From positions 1-30,016 of the forward strand of contig DATHSN010000088.1 of assembly GCA_035464115.1 (NCBI GenBank): a stretch of 30,016 nucleotides of DNA, in the 5' to 3' direction. A program made the translations under genes and the position numbers. The notes beneath the pieces are model-generated. The model was not told the origin of the DNA. It worked only from the letters and a program-made list of their open reading frames with translations, and made no database searches. Source of the DNA: DATHSN01 sp035464115 (GTDB taxonomy: Bacteria; Actinomycetota; Acidimicrobiia; Acidimicrobiales; SKKL01). Shown here in pieces: positions 1 through 6,871 of the stretch. The number at the start of each line of letters is the position of its first letter. Position 1 is the stretch's first letter.

Positions 1-460
1 GCTCGTCGAACGAGTCGAGCACGATGCGCCCCACGCCGGCGCGGAGCGCGTCGGCGAGCTCGGCGGGCGACTTGGTGTTGCCGTGCAGCACCAGGCGGTC
101 GGCGGGGACCCCGGCGGCGAGGGCCACGTGCAGCTCGCCGCCGGTGGCGACGTCGAGGTGCATGCCCTCCTCGTGGGCGAGGGCGGCCATGGCCTTGCAC
201 AGGAACGCCTTGGAGGCGTAGGCGACGCCGTCGCCGAACGCGTCGACCGCCTCGCGACAGCGCGCCCGCAGGTGCGCCTCGTCGTAGACGAAGAGCGGCG
301 AGCCGAACTCGGTGGCGAGGTCGTCGAGGCGACAGCCGCCGACGGTGAGCATGCCGTCGGGGGCGACGCTCGACGTGTCGGGCAGCAGGTGCCACGGCAC
401 CGGCCCACGGCCATCAGCGAGGCCCTCGTCGTCGTCGAGGGTGACCGGATCGGGGATCAC
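1..460 (-). CDS. lysA: Diaminopimelate decarboxylase, N-terminal part (cut by window edge)
   Basis: LysA decarboxylates meso-diaminopimelate to L-lysine using PLP in the cytoplasm, the last step of the pathway. About 153 residues are visible, reading out of the left edge. The N-terminal alanine-racemase-like barrel begins with 'FGSPLFVYDE' (52-61). The PLP lysine lies in 'YASKAF' at K84, followed by 'DVATGGELHVAL', typical of LysA rather than ornithine or arginine decarboxylases. I chose the GTG at 460 because it follows the argS stop after one base, so translation is probably coupled. The argS-lysA order is common in actinobacteria, where hom and thr genes often follow; those would lie outside the window. 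Family assignment is firm; substrate is inferred from motif and context. Confidence 0.93.
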   Translation of the reverse strand, partial: MIPDPVTLDDDEGLADGRGPVPWHLLPDTSSVAPDGMLTVGGCRLDDLATEFGSPLFVYDEAHLRARCREAVDAFGDGVAYASKAFLCKAMAALAHEEGMHLDVATGGELHVALAAGVPADRLVLHGNTKSPAELADALRAGVGRIVLDSFDE

Positions 461-461
461 G

Positions 462-2066
462 TCACATCGACTCCGGGGCGCTGACACCGAGCAGGTCGAG
501 CCCGACCGAGAAGCCGATGCGGCTGGCCTCGACCAGCCACAGCCGGGCCTGCGCCAGCTCGTCGTCGACGGCGGGATCGAGGATCCGGCAGTCGTGGTAG
601 AAGCCGTGGAACGCGCCCGCCAGCTCGCGGGCCCACGTGGCGATCTGGTGCGGGGCCCGCTCTTCGGCGGCGCGCAGCACGGTGTCGGGCAGCTCGGAGA
701 GCACCCGCAGCACGTCGAGCTCGCGGGGGTGCACGAGCAGGCCGAGGTCGACCTGGTCGAGCGGGCGACGCTCGACCGACTGCTCGGCCGCCTTCTTGCC
801 GATGGAGTGGATGCGGGCGTGCGCGTACTGCACGTAGAACACGGGGTTCTCGGCCGCGGCGGCCTTGACCACCTCGTAGTCGAAGGTGAGGCGGGTGTCG
901 GCCGACTGCAGCAGGTACGTGAGCCGGGCCGCGTCGGCACCGACCTCGTCGAGCACGTCGCGCAGCTCGATGATGTCGCCGGCCCGCTTCGACAGGCGCA
1001 CCGGCTGGCCGCCGTCGAGCAGGTTCACCAGCTGGGTGATGCGGCACTCGAGGGTGGCGGGGTCGTGGCCGAGGGCCGAGATGGCGGCCTTCATGCGGGG
1101 CACGTAGCCGTGGTGGTCGGCGCCCCACACGTTGACCAGCACATCGGCCCGCCCGAACTTGTCGCGGTGGTAGGCGATGTCGGGCAGCAGGTAGGTGAAC
1201 TCGCCGTCGGTCTTGACCAGCACGCGGTCCTTGTCGTCGCCGAAGTCGGTGGAACGCAGCCAGACGGCGCCGTCGCGGTCGTCGACCACGCCCCGCTCGC
1301 GCAGGTCGGCGAGGGTGGCCTCGATGGCGCCCTGGTCGAGCAGCGACCGCTCGCTGAACCAGCGGTCGAAGCGCACACCCATGCGGCCCAAGGTCTCCTG
1401 GTGCTCGGCCAGCGCCCGGGCCTCGCCCCACTCGAGGGGATCGGCGTCGGCCGGCATGTCGGCCGCCCACTCGCGCACGTAGTCGCCGCGGTAGCCGTCA
1501 TCGGGCAGCTCGGTGCCGTCGCGGTACGAGGCCAGCGAGGCCGCGAAGTTCAGCATCTGGGTGCCGCGGTCGTTGAGGTAGGTCTCGCGCTCGACCGCGT
1601 AGCCGCAGCGCTCGAGCAGGCGGGCCACCGAGTCGCCGTAGGCGGCGCCGCGGCCGTGGCCGGCGTGGAGGGGCCCGGTGGGGTTGGCCGACACGAACTC
1701 GACGTTCACGCGGGTGCCGGTGCCGACGTGGTGACGGGCGTAGTCGTGCTGGCCGGTGGTCACCACGTCGGTGAGCACGTCGTGCAGCCAGGTCTCGCGC
1801 AGGTGGAAGTTGACGAAGCCCGGTCCGGCGATGTCGACCCGCTCGACGTGGGGCGGCAGGTCGGCCGACAGCGACTCGGCGATGCGGCCCGCCAGCTCGC
1901 GGGGGTTCCAGCCCGCCCGCTTCCCGGCGGCCAGGGCCACGTTGCTCGACCAGTCGCCGTGCTCGCGTCGGGCCGGGCGCTCGAGCGAGATCGTCTCGGG
2001 CATCGGCTCGATGTCGAGCGTGTGCAGCGTGGCGCGCAGGGCACCGACGAGGGCGTCGCGGATCAA
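462..2066 (-). CDS. argS: Arginyl-tRNA synthetase (class Ia)
   Basis: Charges tRNA-Arg with arginine using ATP in the cytoplasm. The protein is 534 aa, near the usual 550-590. An N-terminal Add-1 domain (about 1-95) precedes the Rossmann core. The HIGH motif reads 'HAGH' at 134-137 within 'SANPTGPLHAGHGRG'. The KMSKS region is the relaxed form 'RLSKRAGDI', normal for ArgS. The C-terminal helical anticodon-binding domain begins at 'VFYVQYAHARIHS'. I chose a TTG start because GGAAGG lies 7 nt upstream and the protein then begins 'MIRDALVGAL', as homologues do. A longer open frame runs upstream to 2417 but crosses the tRNA gene and is not coding. lysA follows after 1 nt. Confidence 0.95.
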   Translation of the reverse strand: MIRDALVGALRATLHTLDIEPMPETISLERPARREHGDWSSNVALAAGKRAGWNPRELAGRIAESLSADLPPHVERVDIAGPGFVNFHLRETWLHDVLTDVVTTGQHDYARHHVGTGTRVNVEFVSANPTGPLHAGHGRGAAYGDSVARLLERCGYAVERETYLNDRGTQMLNFAASLASYRDGTELPDDGYRGDYVREWAADMPADADPLEWGEARALAEHQETLGRMGVRFDRWFSERSLLDQGAIEATLADLRERGVVDDRDGAVWLRSTDFGDDKDRVLVKTDGEFTYLLPDIAYHRDKFGRADVLVNVWGADHHGYVPRMKAAISALGHDPATLECRITQLVNLLDGGQPVRLSKRAGDIIELRDVLDEVGADAARLTYLLQSADTRLTFDYEVVKAAAAENPVFYVQYAHARIHSIGKKAAEQSVERRPLDQVDLGLLVHPRELDVLRVLSELPDTVLRAAEERAPHQIATWARELAGAFHGFYHDCRILDPAVDDELAQARLWLVEASRIGFSVGLDLLGVSAPESM

Positions 2067-2168
2067 CGGGCAACCTTCCGTGGGCGGTCGGGGGCGCCCA
2101 TGATCGCCGGTGGCGGGCCCCCGGTGCGACCCGGTACCCGGCGGGGACGAGGCGAGCGCCGCGAGCGC

Positions 2169-2174
2169 TACGCT
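2169..2174 (+). promoter_or_regulatory. Possible -10 box for tRNA-Arg
   Basis: TACGCT fits the TANNNT actinobacterial -10 pattern and lies about 35 nt before the mature tRNA 5' end. No good -35 hexamer is visible 17 bp upstream, so this is only a positional suggestion. The rest of the argS/tRNA gap (2067-2209) shows no other clear site. Confidence 0.35.
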
Positions 2175-2209
2175 CGGACCCTGGTCCGCCGGCCCACCGA
2201 CGGACGTCT

Positions 2210-2281
2210 GCCCTCGTAGCTCAGCGGATAGAGCATCGGCCTCCGGAGCCGTGTGCGCAGGTTCGAGTCCTGCCGAGGGCG
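2210..2281 (+). tRNA. tRNA-Arg (anticodon CCG)
   Basis: Decodes CGG. A complete cloverleaf is visible. The 7-bp acceptor pairs GCCCTCG (2210-2216) with CGAGGGC (2274-2280), and the discriminator is G2281. The D arm is GCTC/GAGC. The anticodon loop is CTCCGGA with anticodon CCG; its stem has four G-C pairs and an outermost U-U mismatch. The T arm is GCAGG-TTCGAGT-CCTGC. No CCA is encoded. The gene is divergent from argS, whose product charges it. CGG is a frequent Arg codon at this GC content, so this should be a heavily used tRNA. Confidence 0.96.
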
Positions 2282-2291
2282 CTCCTCCATC

Positions 2292-2318
2292 CGGCCCGGT
2301 CGTGCCCCGACCGGGCCG
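2292..2318 (+). terminator. Hairpin terminator after tRNA-Arg
   Basis: A perfect 11-bp stem, CGGCCCGGTCG with CGACCGGGCCG, closes a 5-nt loop 10 nt beyond the tRNA. No T-tract follows, as is usual for actinobacterial terminators. Confidence 0.7.
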
Positions 2319-2392
2319 TGTCGCGGTCCCAGGTCCGCTTCGACGGCGTCGCCCGAGGCGTGGCCACCGCCTCGTCGGGGTAGTTCCGCACC

Positions 2393-3235
2393 ATGACGCG
2401 GAAGACCGGACCGGCAACCACCTCTCGTCATCGCCGCGGGCGCGCCATGCTCGCCGCGGTGGCGCTCGTCGTGGGGGTCCTCGCGCTGCCGAGCCCCGCC
2501 GGAGCAGCGACCGGCGACCGTTACGACACCGCGGCGCTGCTCGCCACCGAAGCGTTCCCCGACGGCGCCAACCTCGCCCTCGTCGCCTCCGGCGAGGACT
2601 ACCCCGACGCCCTCGCCGCAGCCCCCCTCGCCGCCGCCCTCGACGCCCCCATCCTCCTCACCCGCACCACCACCGTCCCACCCGCCACCCTCACCGCCCT
2701 CACCGACCTCGGCGTCGCCGACGTCATCCTCCTCGGCGGCACCGCCGCCATCAGCAACACCGTGTTCAACACCCTCGCCGGCGGCCCCTGGCAAGTCAGC
2801 CGCTACGCCGGCGAGGCCCCAGCCACCACCACGGTGCGCGTCTACTTCGCCAACGAGGCGATGGGCGACCCGTGCGGTGAGGTCTTCGGGGTGGAGCGCC
2901 AGGTCGTGGGCCCGGCCGTCGCCACCGCAGCGCTGGCCGAGCTGCTGCGCGGTCCGACAGAGGCTGAGCGGGGGGCGGGCTACTCCAGCTGGTTCTCGTC
3001 GGCGACCGAGGGCTACCTCAACTCGGTGAGCGTCGCCGATGGGCTCGCCCGGGCCGATTTCCGGGACTTCTCCGGCATCATCCCCAACGCCTCGACCGCG
3101 TGCGGGTCGGCGGCGCTGCTGGCGTCGCTGGACGCGACGCTCACCCAGTTCTCCACGGTGGACACGACCCGCTATTCGTTCGATGGGAGCGAGACCGCCT
3201 TCTACGAGTGGCTCCAGCGCGACGTCCCGAGCTGA
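2393..3235 (+). CDS. Exported protein: cell-wall-binding repeat 2 plus GerMN domain
   Basis: A predicted secreted, wall-associated protein of 280 aa. Residues 1-39 are a long Sec signal: basic 'RHRRGR', a hydrophobic core at 19-32, and 'SPAGA-A' before the likely cleavage. One CWB2 (PF04122-type) repeat runs from about 41 to 135, with 'RYDTAALLATEAFP', 'GEDYPDALAAAPLA', 'VILLGGTAAIS' and a cut-short 'VSRYAG'. After a short linker, a GerMN/Germane-like domain occupies about 145-270 ('VRVYFANE', 'ALAELLRGPTEAE', 'SVADGLARADF'). CWB2 normally occurs as three tandem repeats; a single one is unusual. Codon use changes sharply at the domain junction. TAGTTC six bases before the ATG may be a weak leaderless -10. 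Domains are recognised; the ligand and role are unknown. Confidence 0.8.
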   Translation: MTRKTGPATTSRHRRGRAMLAAVALVVGVLALPSPAGAATGDRYDTAALLATEAFPDGANLALVASGEDYPDALAAAPLAAALDAPILLTRTTTVPPATLTALTDLGVADVILLGGTAAISNTVFNTLAGGPWQVSRYAGEAPATTTVRVYFANEAMGDPCGEVFGVERQVVGPAVATAALAELLRGPTEAERGAGYSSWFSSATEGYLNSVSVADGLARADFRDFSGIIPNASTACGSAALLASLDATLTQFSTVDTTRYSFDGSETAFYEWLQRDVPS

Positions 3236-3279
3236 CCGGAGGCGGGAGCAGTCACAGCTCGCCGAACGACGGGGGCCGG

Positions 3280-4758
3280 TCAGGCCTCGCAGCGGGCCCG
3301 GGCGTCGGGGGCGATGCCGATCGGCGTCGTGGTCGTGGTGGTGGCCGCCGGGGCAGGTTCGTCCGAGGGGGCAGCCGCCGTCGTCGTCGTGGTCTCGGCC
3401 GGCGGCGCGGGCACCCGGGCGATGGTGGTGAGATCGGCACCGATCTCGAGCACGACCGCGCCGGCGTCGAGCGTGGGGTCGGCCTCCACGTCGGCCCCCG
3501 CGGTGAGGTGCCGGGCCAGCAGGTCGGCGGCCGCGCCCGCGTCGGCGCCGTGTCGGATGGCCGTGCGAGCGAGCGAGGTTGTCTCGGCGTCGCCGACCTC
3601 GGTGATCTCGAATCCGACCTGGGCGAGGGCCTCGGCGACCGCGGACGCCTGCCCGTCGACCCCGGTGCCGTTGAGCACGGTGACGTCGTCGACCTGGCCC
3701 GCCACCAGGGTGCCGGGCGGCAGCCCCCGGAACACGTTGAGCTCGTCCTGGGCCTCGAGCTCCTCGAGGCGCAGCACCGCGGCCCCGCCCGAGGTGCGGA
3801 ACGGGGTGACCGGCAGGGCGTAGGTGCGCATCGCCTCGCCCTGGAACGCCTCGAACCGCCCGCTCAGCTCGCGGAGCTGGCCCAAGCCGAGGCCCGCGTC
3901 GAGGGTGACGGCATCGACGCCGACGTCGAGCAGGCGGTTGAGGGTGAGCGCGTCGGTGACACCGAGGTCGGCCAGCTGGTCGACGGCGCGGCGCAGGAAC
4001 ACCTGCTGACGGGTGATGCGGCCCAGGTCGCCGGTGCCGTCGGACTGCCATCCGTCGCCCTCGTCGAACTGGAGGTGCCGGGCCCGCACGAACGCCAGCG
4101 CCTGGGAGCCGTCGAGGACGTGACAGCCAGGGCTGACATCGAGCCCCGAGTTGGTGTCGCGCATGGCCACGTCGAACCACATCGGCACGCCCCCGACCGC
4201 GTCGACGAGCTGACCGAAGCCGGCGAAGTCGACCTCGACGTAGTGGTGGATCGGCACCGCGAAGTTGGACTCGATGGTGTCGACCAACCGCTGGGGCCCG
4301 CCGGCGTAGGCGGTGTTGATGCGCTGCTCGCGTCCGGTGCCGGCGATGGGGAGCCACAGATCACGGGGGAACGAGATGACGTCGACCGCCTCCGCGGCGG
4401 GGTCGATGCGCACCACCACGATGGTGTCGGCGCGCTGGCCCGAGCCCACCGCGCCGTCGCCCACGAACGCCTCGGCGTCGGGCGCATCGACGTCGAGCGT
4501 GTCGCGGGAGTCGGAGCCGACGATCAGCCAGTTCTCGGGCGCACCGGGGGGCGACTCGGCCAACCGGACGTCGACGCGGGCGATCTGGTCGACCTTCCAC
4601 AGCCCGTAGCCCAGCCCGCCCGCGCCCGCGAGGCTGGCCACCACCAGCAGCACCAGCGTGGTGAGCAACAGCCGCTGGGGCCACGAGCGACGACGGGCCC
4701 GACGCCGCTCGGCGCGGCGGGGGCGACGCAGCGCCGGGTCGACGGTGGGCTCGGCCAT
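3280..4758 (-). CDS. LytR-CpsA-Psr (LCP) family ligase with C-terminal LytR_C domain
   Basis: LCP enzymes transfer undecaprenyl-linked glycopolymers (arabinogalactan or teichoic-acid-like) to peptidoglycan outside the membrane. The protein is 492 aa: a basic cytoplasmic N-terminus, one membrane helix (about 29-52), then the LCP catalytic domain with 'GSDSRD', 'RADTIVVVRIDP' and 'SFPRDLWLP' (conserved Asp/Arg residues for pyrophosphate and Mg binding). 'ALAFVRARHLQFDEGDGWQSDG' is split between the 'FVRAR' signature and the loop after it. A LytR_C domain begins near 'VTVLNGTGVDGQAS', and the end is a Thr/Ala/Pro-rich tail. The start is uncertain: ATG at 4758 begins 'MAEPTVD', and an in-frame ATG at 4788 adds ten residues. 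TACCCT at 4768-4773 lies 9 nt before 4758, which favours the shorter form. It converges on the CWB2/GerMN gene. Confidence 0.87.
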   Translation of the reverse strand: MAEPTVDPALRRPRRAERRRARRRSWPQRLLLTTLVLLVVASLAGAGGLGYGLWKVDQIARVDVRLAESPPGAPENWLIVGSDSRDTLDVDAPDAEAFVGDGAVGSGQRADTIVVVRIDPAAEAVDVISFPRDLWLPIAGTGREQRINTAYAGGPQRLVDTIESNFAVPIHHYVEVDFAGFGQLVDAVGGVPMWFDVAMRDTNSGLDVSPGCHVLDGSQALAFVRARHLQFDEGDGWQSDGTGDLGRITRQQVFLRRAVDQLADLGVTDALTLNRLLDVGVDAVTLDAGLGLGQLRELSGRFEAFQGEAMRTYALPVTPFRTSGGAAVLRLEELEAQDELNVFRGLPPGTLVAGQVDDVTVLNGTGVDGQASAVAEALAQVGFEITEVGDAETTSLARTAIRHGADAGAAADLLARHLTAGADVEADPTLDAGAVVLEIGADLTTIARVPAPPAETTTTTAAAPSDEPAPAATTTTTTPIGIAPDARARCEA

Positions 4759-4810
4759 GATGAGCCGAGGGTACCGTTCCGTCACCATTTCGTAACGTCA
4801 CCCCACGCGT

Positions 4811-4836
4811 CGGGAGCGCCCCGCAGGGCGCTCCCG
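4811..4836 (-). terminator. Hairpin terminator of the acyl-CoA dehydrogenase gene
   Basis: A perfect 11-bp stem (CGGGAGCGCCC with GGGCGCTCCCG) has a 4-nt loop. It lies 28 nt past the acyl-CoA dehydrogenase stop and ahead of the LCP start. There is no T-tract. Confidence 0.7.
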
Positions 4837-4863
4837 GGCATGGATTCTGCGAGCCGCGGCTCT

Positions 4864-6099
4864 CTACGCGTTGGGAGCCTTCGGCTCCTTGGGCAGGCCG
4901 AGGAAGCGCTCGCCGACGATGTTGCGCTGCACCTCGGCGGTGCCGCCCCAGATCGTCTCCGAGCGCGAGAAGAAGAACGACGCCTGGGTCTCCGACACCG
5001 GGTAGTTCTGCGCGCCCCGGCGGCGGGCCGAGCCGTCGTCCTCGGCCGGTGACCCGGTGAGGATCTGGCCCTCGGCGCCGAGGATGTCGAGCGCCAGCTC
5101 CATGACGTCGCGGTGGTACTCGCTCCAGAACATCTTGTTGGTGAGACCGAGCGCCATGACGCCCGGGTCCTTGCCGCCGTGGAGGACCTGGGTGAGCGAG
5201 CGCAGGCCGTTGATCCGCATGATCTCGACCTTGCTCTTGGCGGCCATCAGCCGCTGGCGGATGATCGGGTCGGCGATCTTGCCGTTGGCCACGGCCGTCT
5301 CGATGATGCCGTCGAGCTCCTTCTCGAAGCGCCGGTAGCCGGTGGTGGCCGACGTGCCCCGCTCGAAGCCGAGGGTGGTCATCGCCACCTTCCAGCCGTT
5401 GTTGACCCCACCCACGACGTTGTCGACCGGGCAGCGGGCGTCGGTGAAGAACACCTCGTTGAACTCGGCGGTGCCGTCGGGCTGCACGATGGGCTTGACC
5501 TCGACCCCGGGCTGGTCCATCGGCACCAGCAGGTACGAGATGCCGGCGTGCTTGGAGACCGACGGGTCGGTGCGGGCCAGGAGGAACACGTAGTCGGCGT
5601 GCTGGGCCTGGGTGGTCCACACCTTCTGGCCGTTGATGACCCACTCGTCGCCGTCGAGCTCGGCGCGGCACTTGAGCGACGCCAGGTCGGAGCCGGCGTC
5701 GGGCTCGGAGAAGCCCTGGCACCAGCGGATCGACCCCGAGAGGATGCCCGGGAGGAAGTGCTTCTTCTGCTCCTCGGTGCCCCACTGCAGGATCGTCGGG
5801 CCGACGAGCGTGTCACCGAAGAAGTCGCCGCGCATCGGTGCCCCGGCGCGGGCGAACTCCTCGGACAGCACCACCGACTCCATGGTGGACAGGCCCTTGC
5901 CGCCGTACTCGGTGGGCCACGACGCGCAGATCCAGCCGCCCTCGAACAGCGAGCGGGTCCACTCCTCGTTGAAGCGGGCCCGTTCCTCACCGGTGAGCGA
6001 GAAGCCCTCGTCGAACCAGCCGTCCGGGAGGTGCTCTTCGAGCCAGGCCCGGATCTCCTTGCGGAACGTCTCCGCTTCGGGGGGATAGGTCAGATCCAT
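4864..6099 (-). CDS. Acyl-CoA dehydrogenase (FadE family)
   Basis: Oxidises an acyl-CoA to the trans-2-enoyl-CoA with FAD and passes electrons to electron-transfer flavoprotein, encoded here by etfB-etfA. The protein is 411 aa with the usual N-terminal helical, middle beta and C-terminal helical domains. Signatures are 'GFSEPDAGSDLASL' (129-142), 'WVINGQKVWTTQ' (153-164) and C-terminal 'GGTAEVQRNIVGERFLGLP'. The residue just before the GTxE motif is Gly, so the catalytic base of the medium-chain type is absent there. 'GFERG' with E246 is at the isovaleryl/long-chain position and is the probable base. I chose the ATG at 6099 because AGGA lies 8 nt upstream; the ATG at 6108 has no room for one. 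The substrate is unknown; a branched, steroid or long-chain acyl-CoA is possible. Confidence 0.9.
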   Translation of the reverse strand: MDLTYPPEAETFRKEIRAWLEEHLPDGWFDEGFSLTGEERARFNEEWTRSLFEGGWICASWPTEYGGKGLSTMESVVLSEEFARAGAPMRGDFFGDTLVGPTILQWGTEEQKKHFLPGILSGSIRWCQGFSEPDAGSDLASLKCRAELDGDEWVINGQKVWTTQAQHADYVFLLARTDPSVSKHAGISYLLVPMDQPGVEVKPIVQPDGTAEFNEVFFTDARCPVDNVVGGVNNGWKVAMTTLGFERGTSATTGYRRFEKELDGIIETAVANGKIADPIIRQRLMAAKSKVEIMRINGLRSLTQVLHGGKDPGVMALGLTNKMFWSEYHRDVMELALDILGAEGQILTGSPAEDDGSARRRGAQNYPVSETQASFFFSRSETIWGGTAEVQRNIVGERFLGLPKEPKAPNA

Positions 6100-6165
6100 G
6101 CCGACCATCCTGCCGACCGCTGCCAGGGATGGGAAATCGGAGCGGCCGGTGGACCCGCGGGCGGG

Positions 6166-6822
6166 TCAGTCGCTGTCGAGGTGGGCCGGGCGGCGGCCCG
6201 AGAGCAGCTCGATGCGCCGGGCGATGCTCACCGCGTGGTCGCCGAGGCGCTCGTAGAAGCGGGCCACGAGCGCCATCTCGACCGCGTCGGCCACCGGCAG
6301 CGCCCCGGCCGCCAGCTCGGCCCGGACCTCACCGTGCACCTTGTCGAGCTCGTCGTCGTCGGCGGCGAGGCGGGCCCCGGCCGCCGCATCGGCCTCGAGC
6401 CACGCCTGGCCCACCACCTGCCACATGTCGACCGCGAGCTCACCCATGCGGGCGAACCGCCCCCGGACCGACGGTGGGAGCTCGCCGATGAGGGTCGGGT
6501 CGGCGCGCTGGGCGATGTGCTCGGCGAGATCGCCGCAGCGCTCGAGCTGGGGCGCGATCCGCAGCACGGTGAACAGGTAGCGGATGTCGCTGGCGAAGGG
6601 CTGCTGGAGGGTGAGGCACCGCTCGACCACCGCCTCGATGTCGGTCTGGAGGTCGTCGAGCACCGCGTCGTCGACGATGACGACCTGCGCCGCGTCGCGG
6701 TCGCGGGCCAGCAGCGCCTCGGTGGCGGCGGCGATGGCTTCGGACACGAGCGCGAAGAGCCGACGGACGCGCTGGTCGATAACGGCGAGATCGTCGTGCA
6801 GAGCGGTACCTGCGGGTTCCAT
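6166..6822 (-). CDS. phoU: PhoU-family phosphate signalling protein
   Basis: PhoU proteins bind metal and link Pst phosphate transporters to a PhoR-type sensor kinase, damping the phosphate response. The protein is 218 aa, the normal length, and consists of two three-helix repeats. Each repeat has its metal-binding signature: 'ERCGDLAEHIA' (94-104) and 'ERLGDHAVSIARRIELL' (191-207). No pst, phoR or phoB gene lies in the window, so this copy is an orphan and may serve a distant pst operon. A TANNNT box lies exactly six bases before the ATG, which suggests a leaderless transcript. Confidence 0.92.
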   Translation of the reverse strand: MEPAGTALHDDLAVIDQRVRRLFALVSEAIAAATEALLARDRDAAQVVIVDDAVLDDLQTDIEAVVERCLTLQQPFASDIRYLFTVLRIAPQLERCGDLAEHIAQRADPTLIGELPPSVRGRFARMGELAVDMWQVVGQAWLEADAAAGARLAADDDELDKVHGEVRAELAAGALPVADAVEMALVARFYERLGDHAVSIARRIELLSGRRPAHLDSD

Positions 6823-6828
6823 GGTCGC

Positions 6829-6834
6829 AACCTA
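6829..6834 (-). promoter_or_regulatory. Leaderless -10 box of phoU
   Basis: On the minus strand TAGGTT is followed by six bases and then the ATG at 6822. Transcription starting 7 nt after the box would begin at the A of the start codon. No Shine-Dalgarno is visible, which agrees. The -35 is weak. Confidence 0.6.
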
Positions 6835-6871
6835 CCCGCGGTCCGAGGCTCGCAGACGGACCGCCGCGACC

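Noticed and set aside
312..2219. 635-aa plus-strand open frame opposite argS
   Set aside because: Repetitive Val/Gln/His/Gly composition typical of antisense frames in GC-rich DNA; argS is clearly the real gene.
3232..3283. CTGACCGG...CCGGTCAG inverted repeat spanning the two convergent stops
   Set aside because: The loop is 36 nt, too long for a convincing terminator, and the arms largely arise from the stop codons and GC-rich context.
2168..4357. 729-aa minus-strand open frame across the tRNA and the CWB2 gene
   Set aside because: It crosses the tRNA and its terminator and has Arg/Pro-rich shadow composition.
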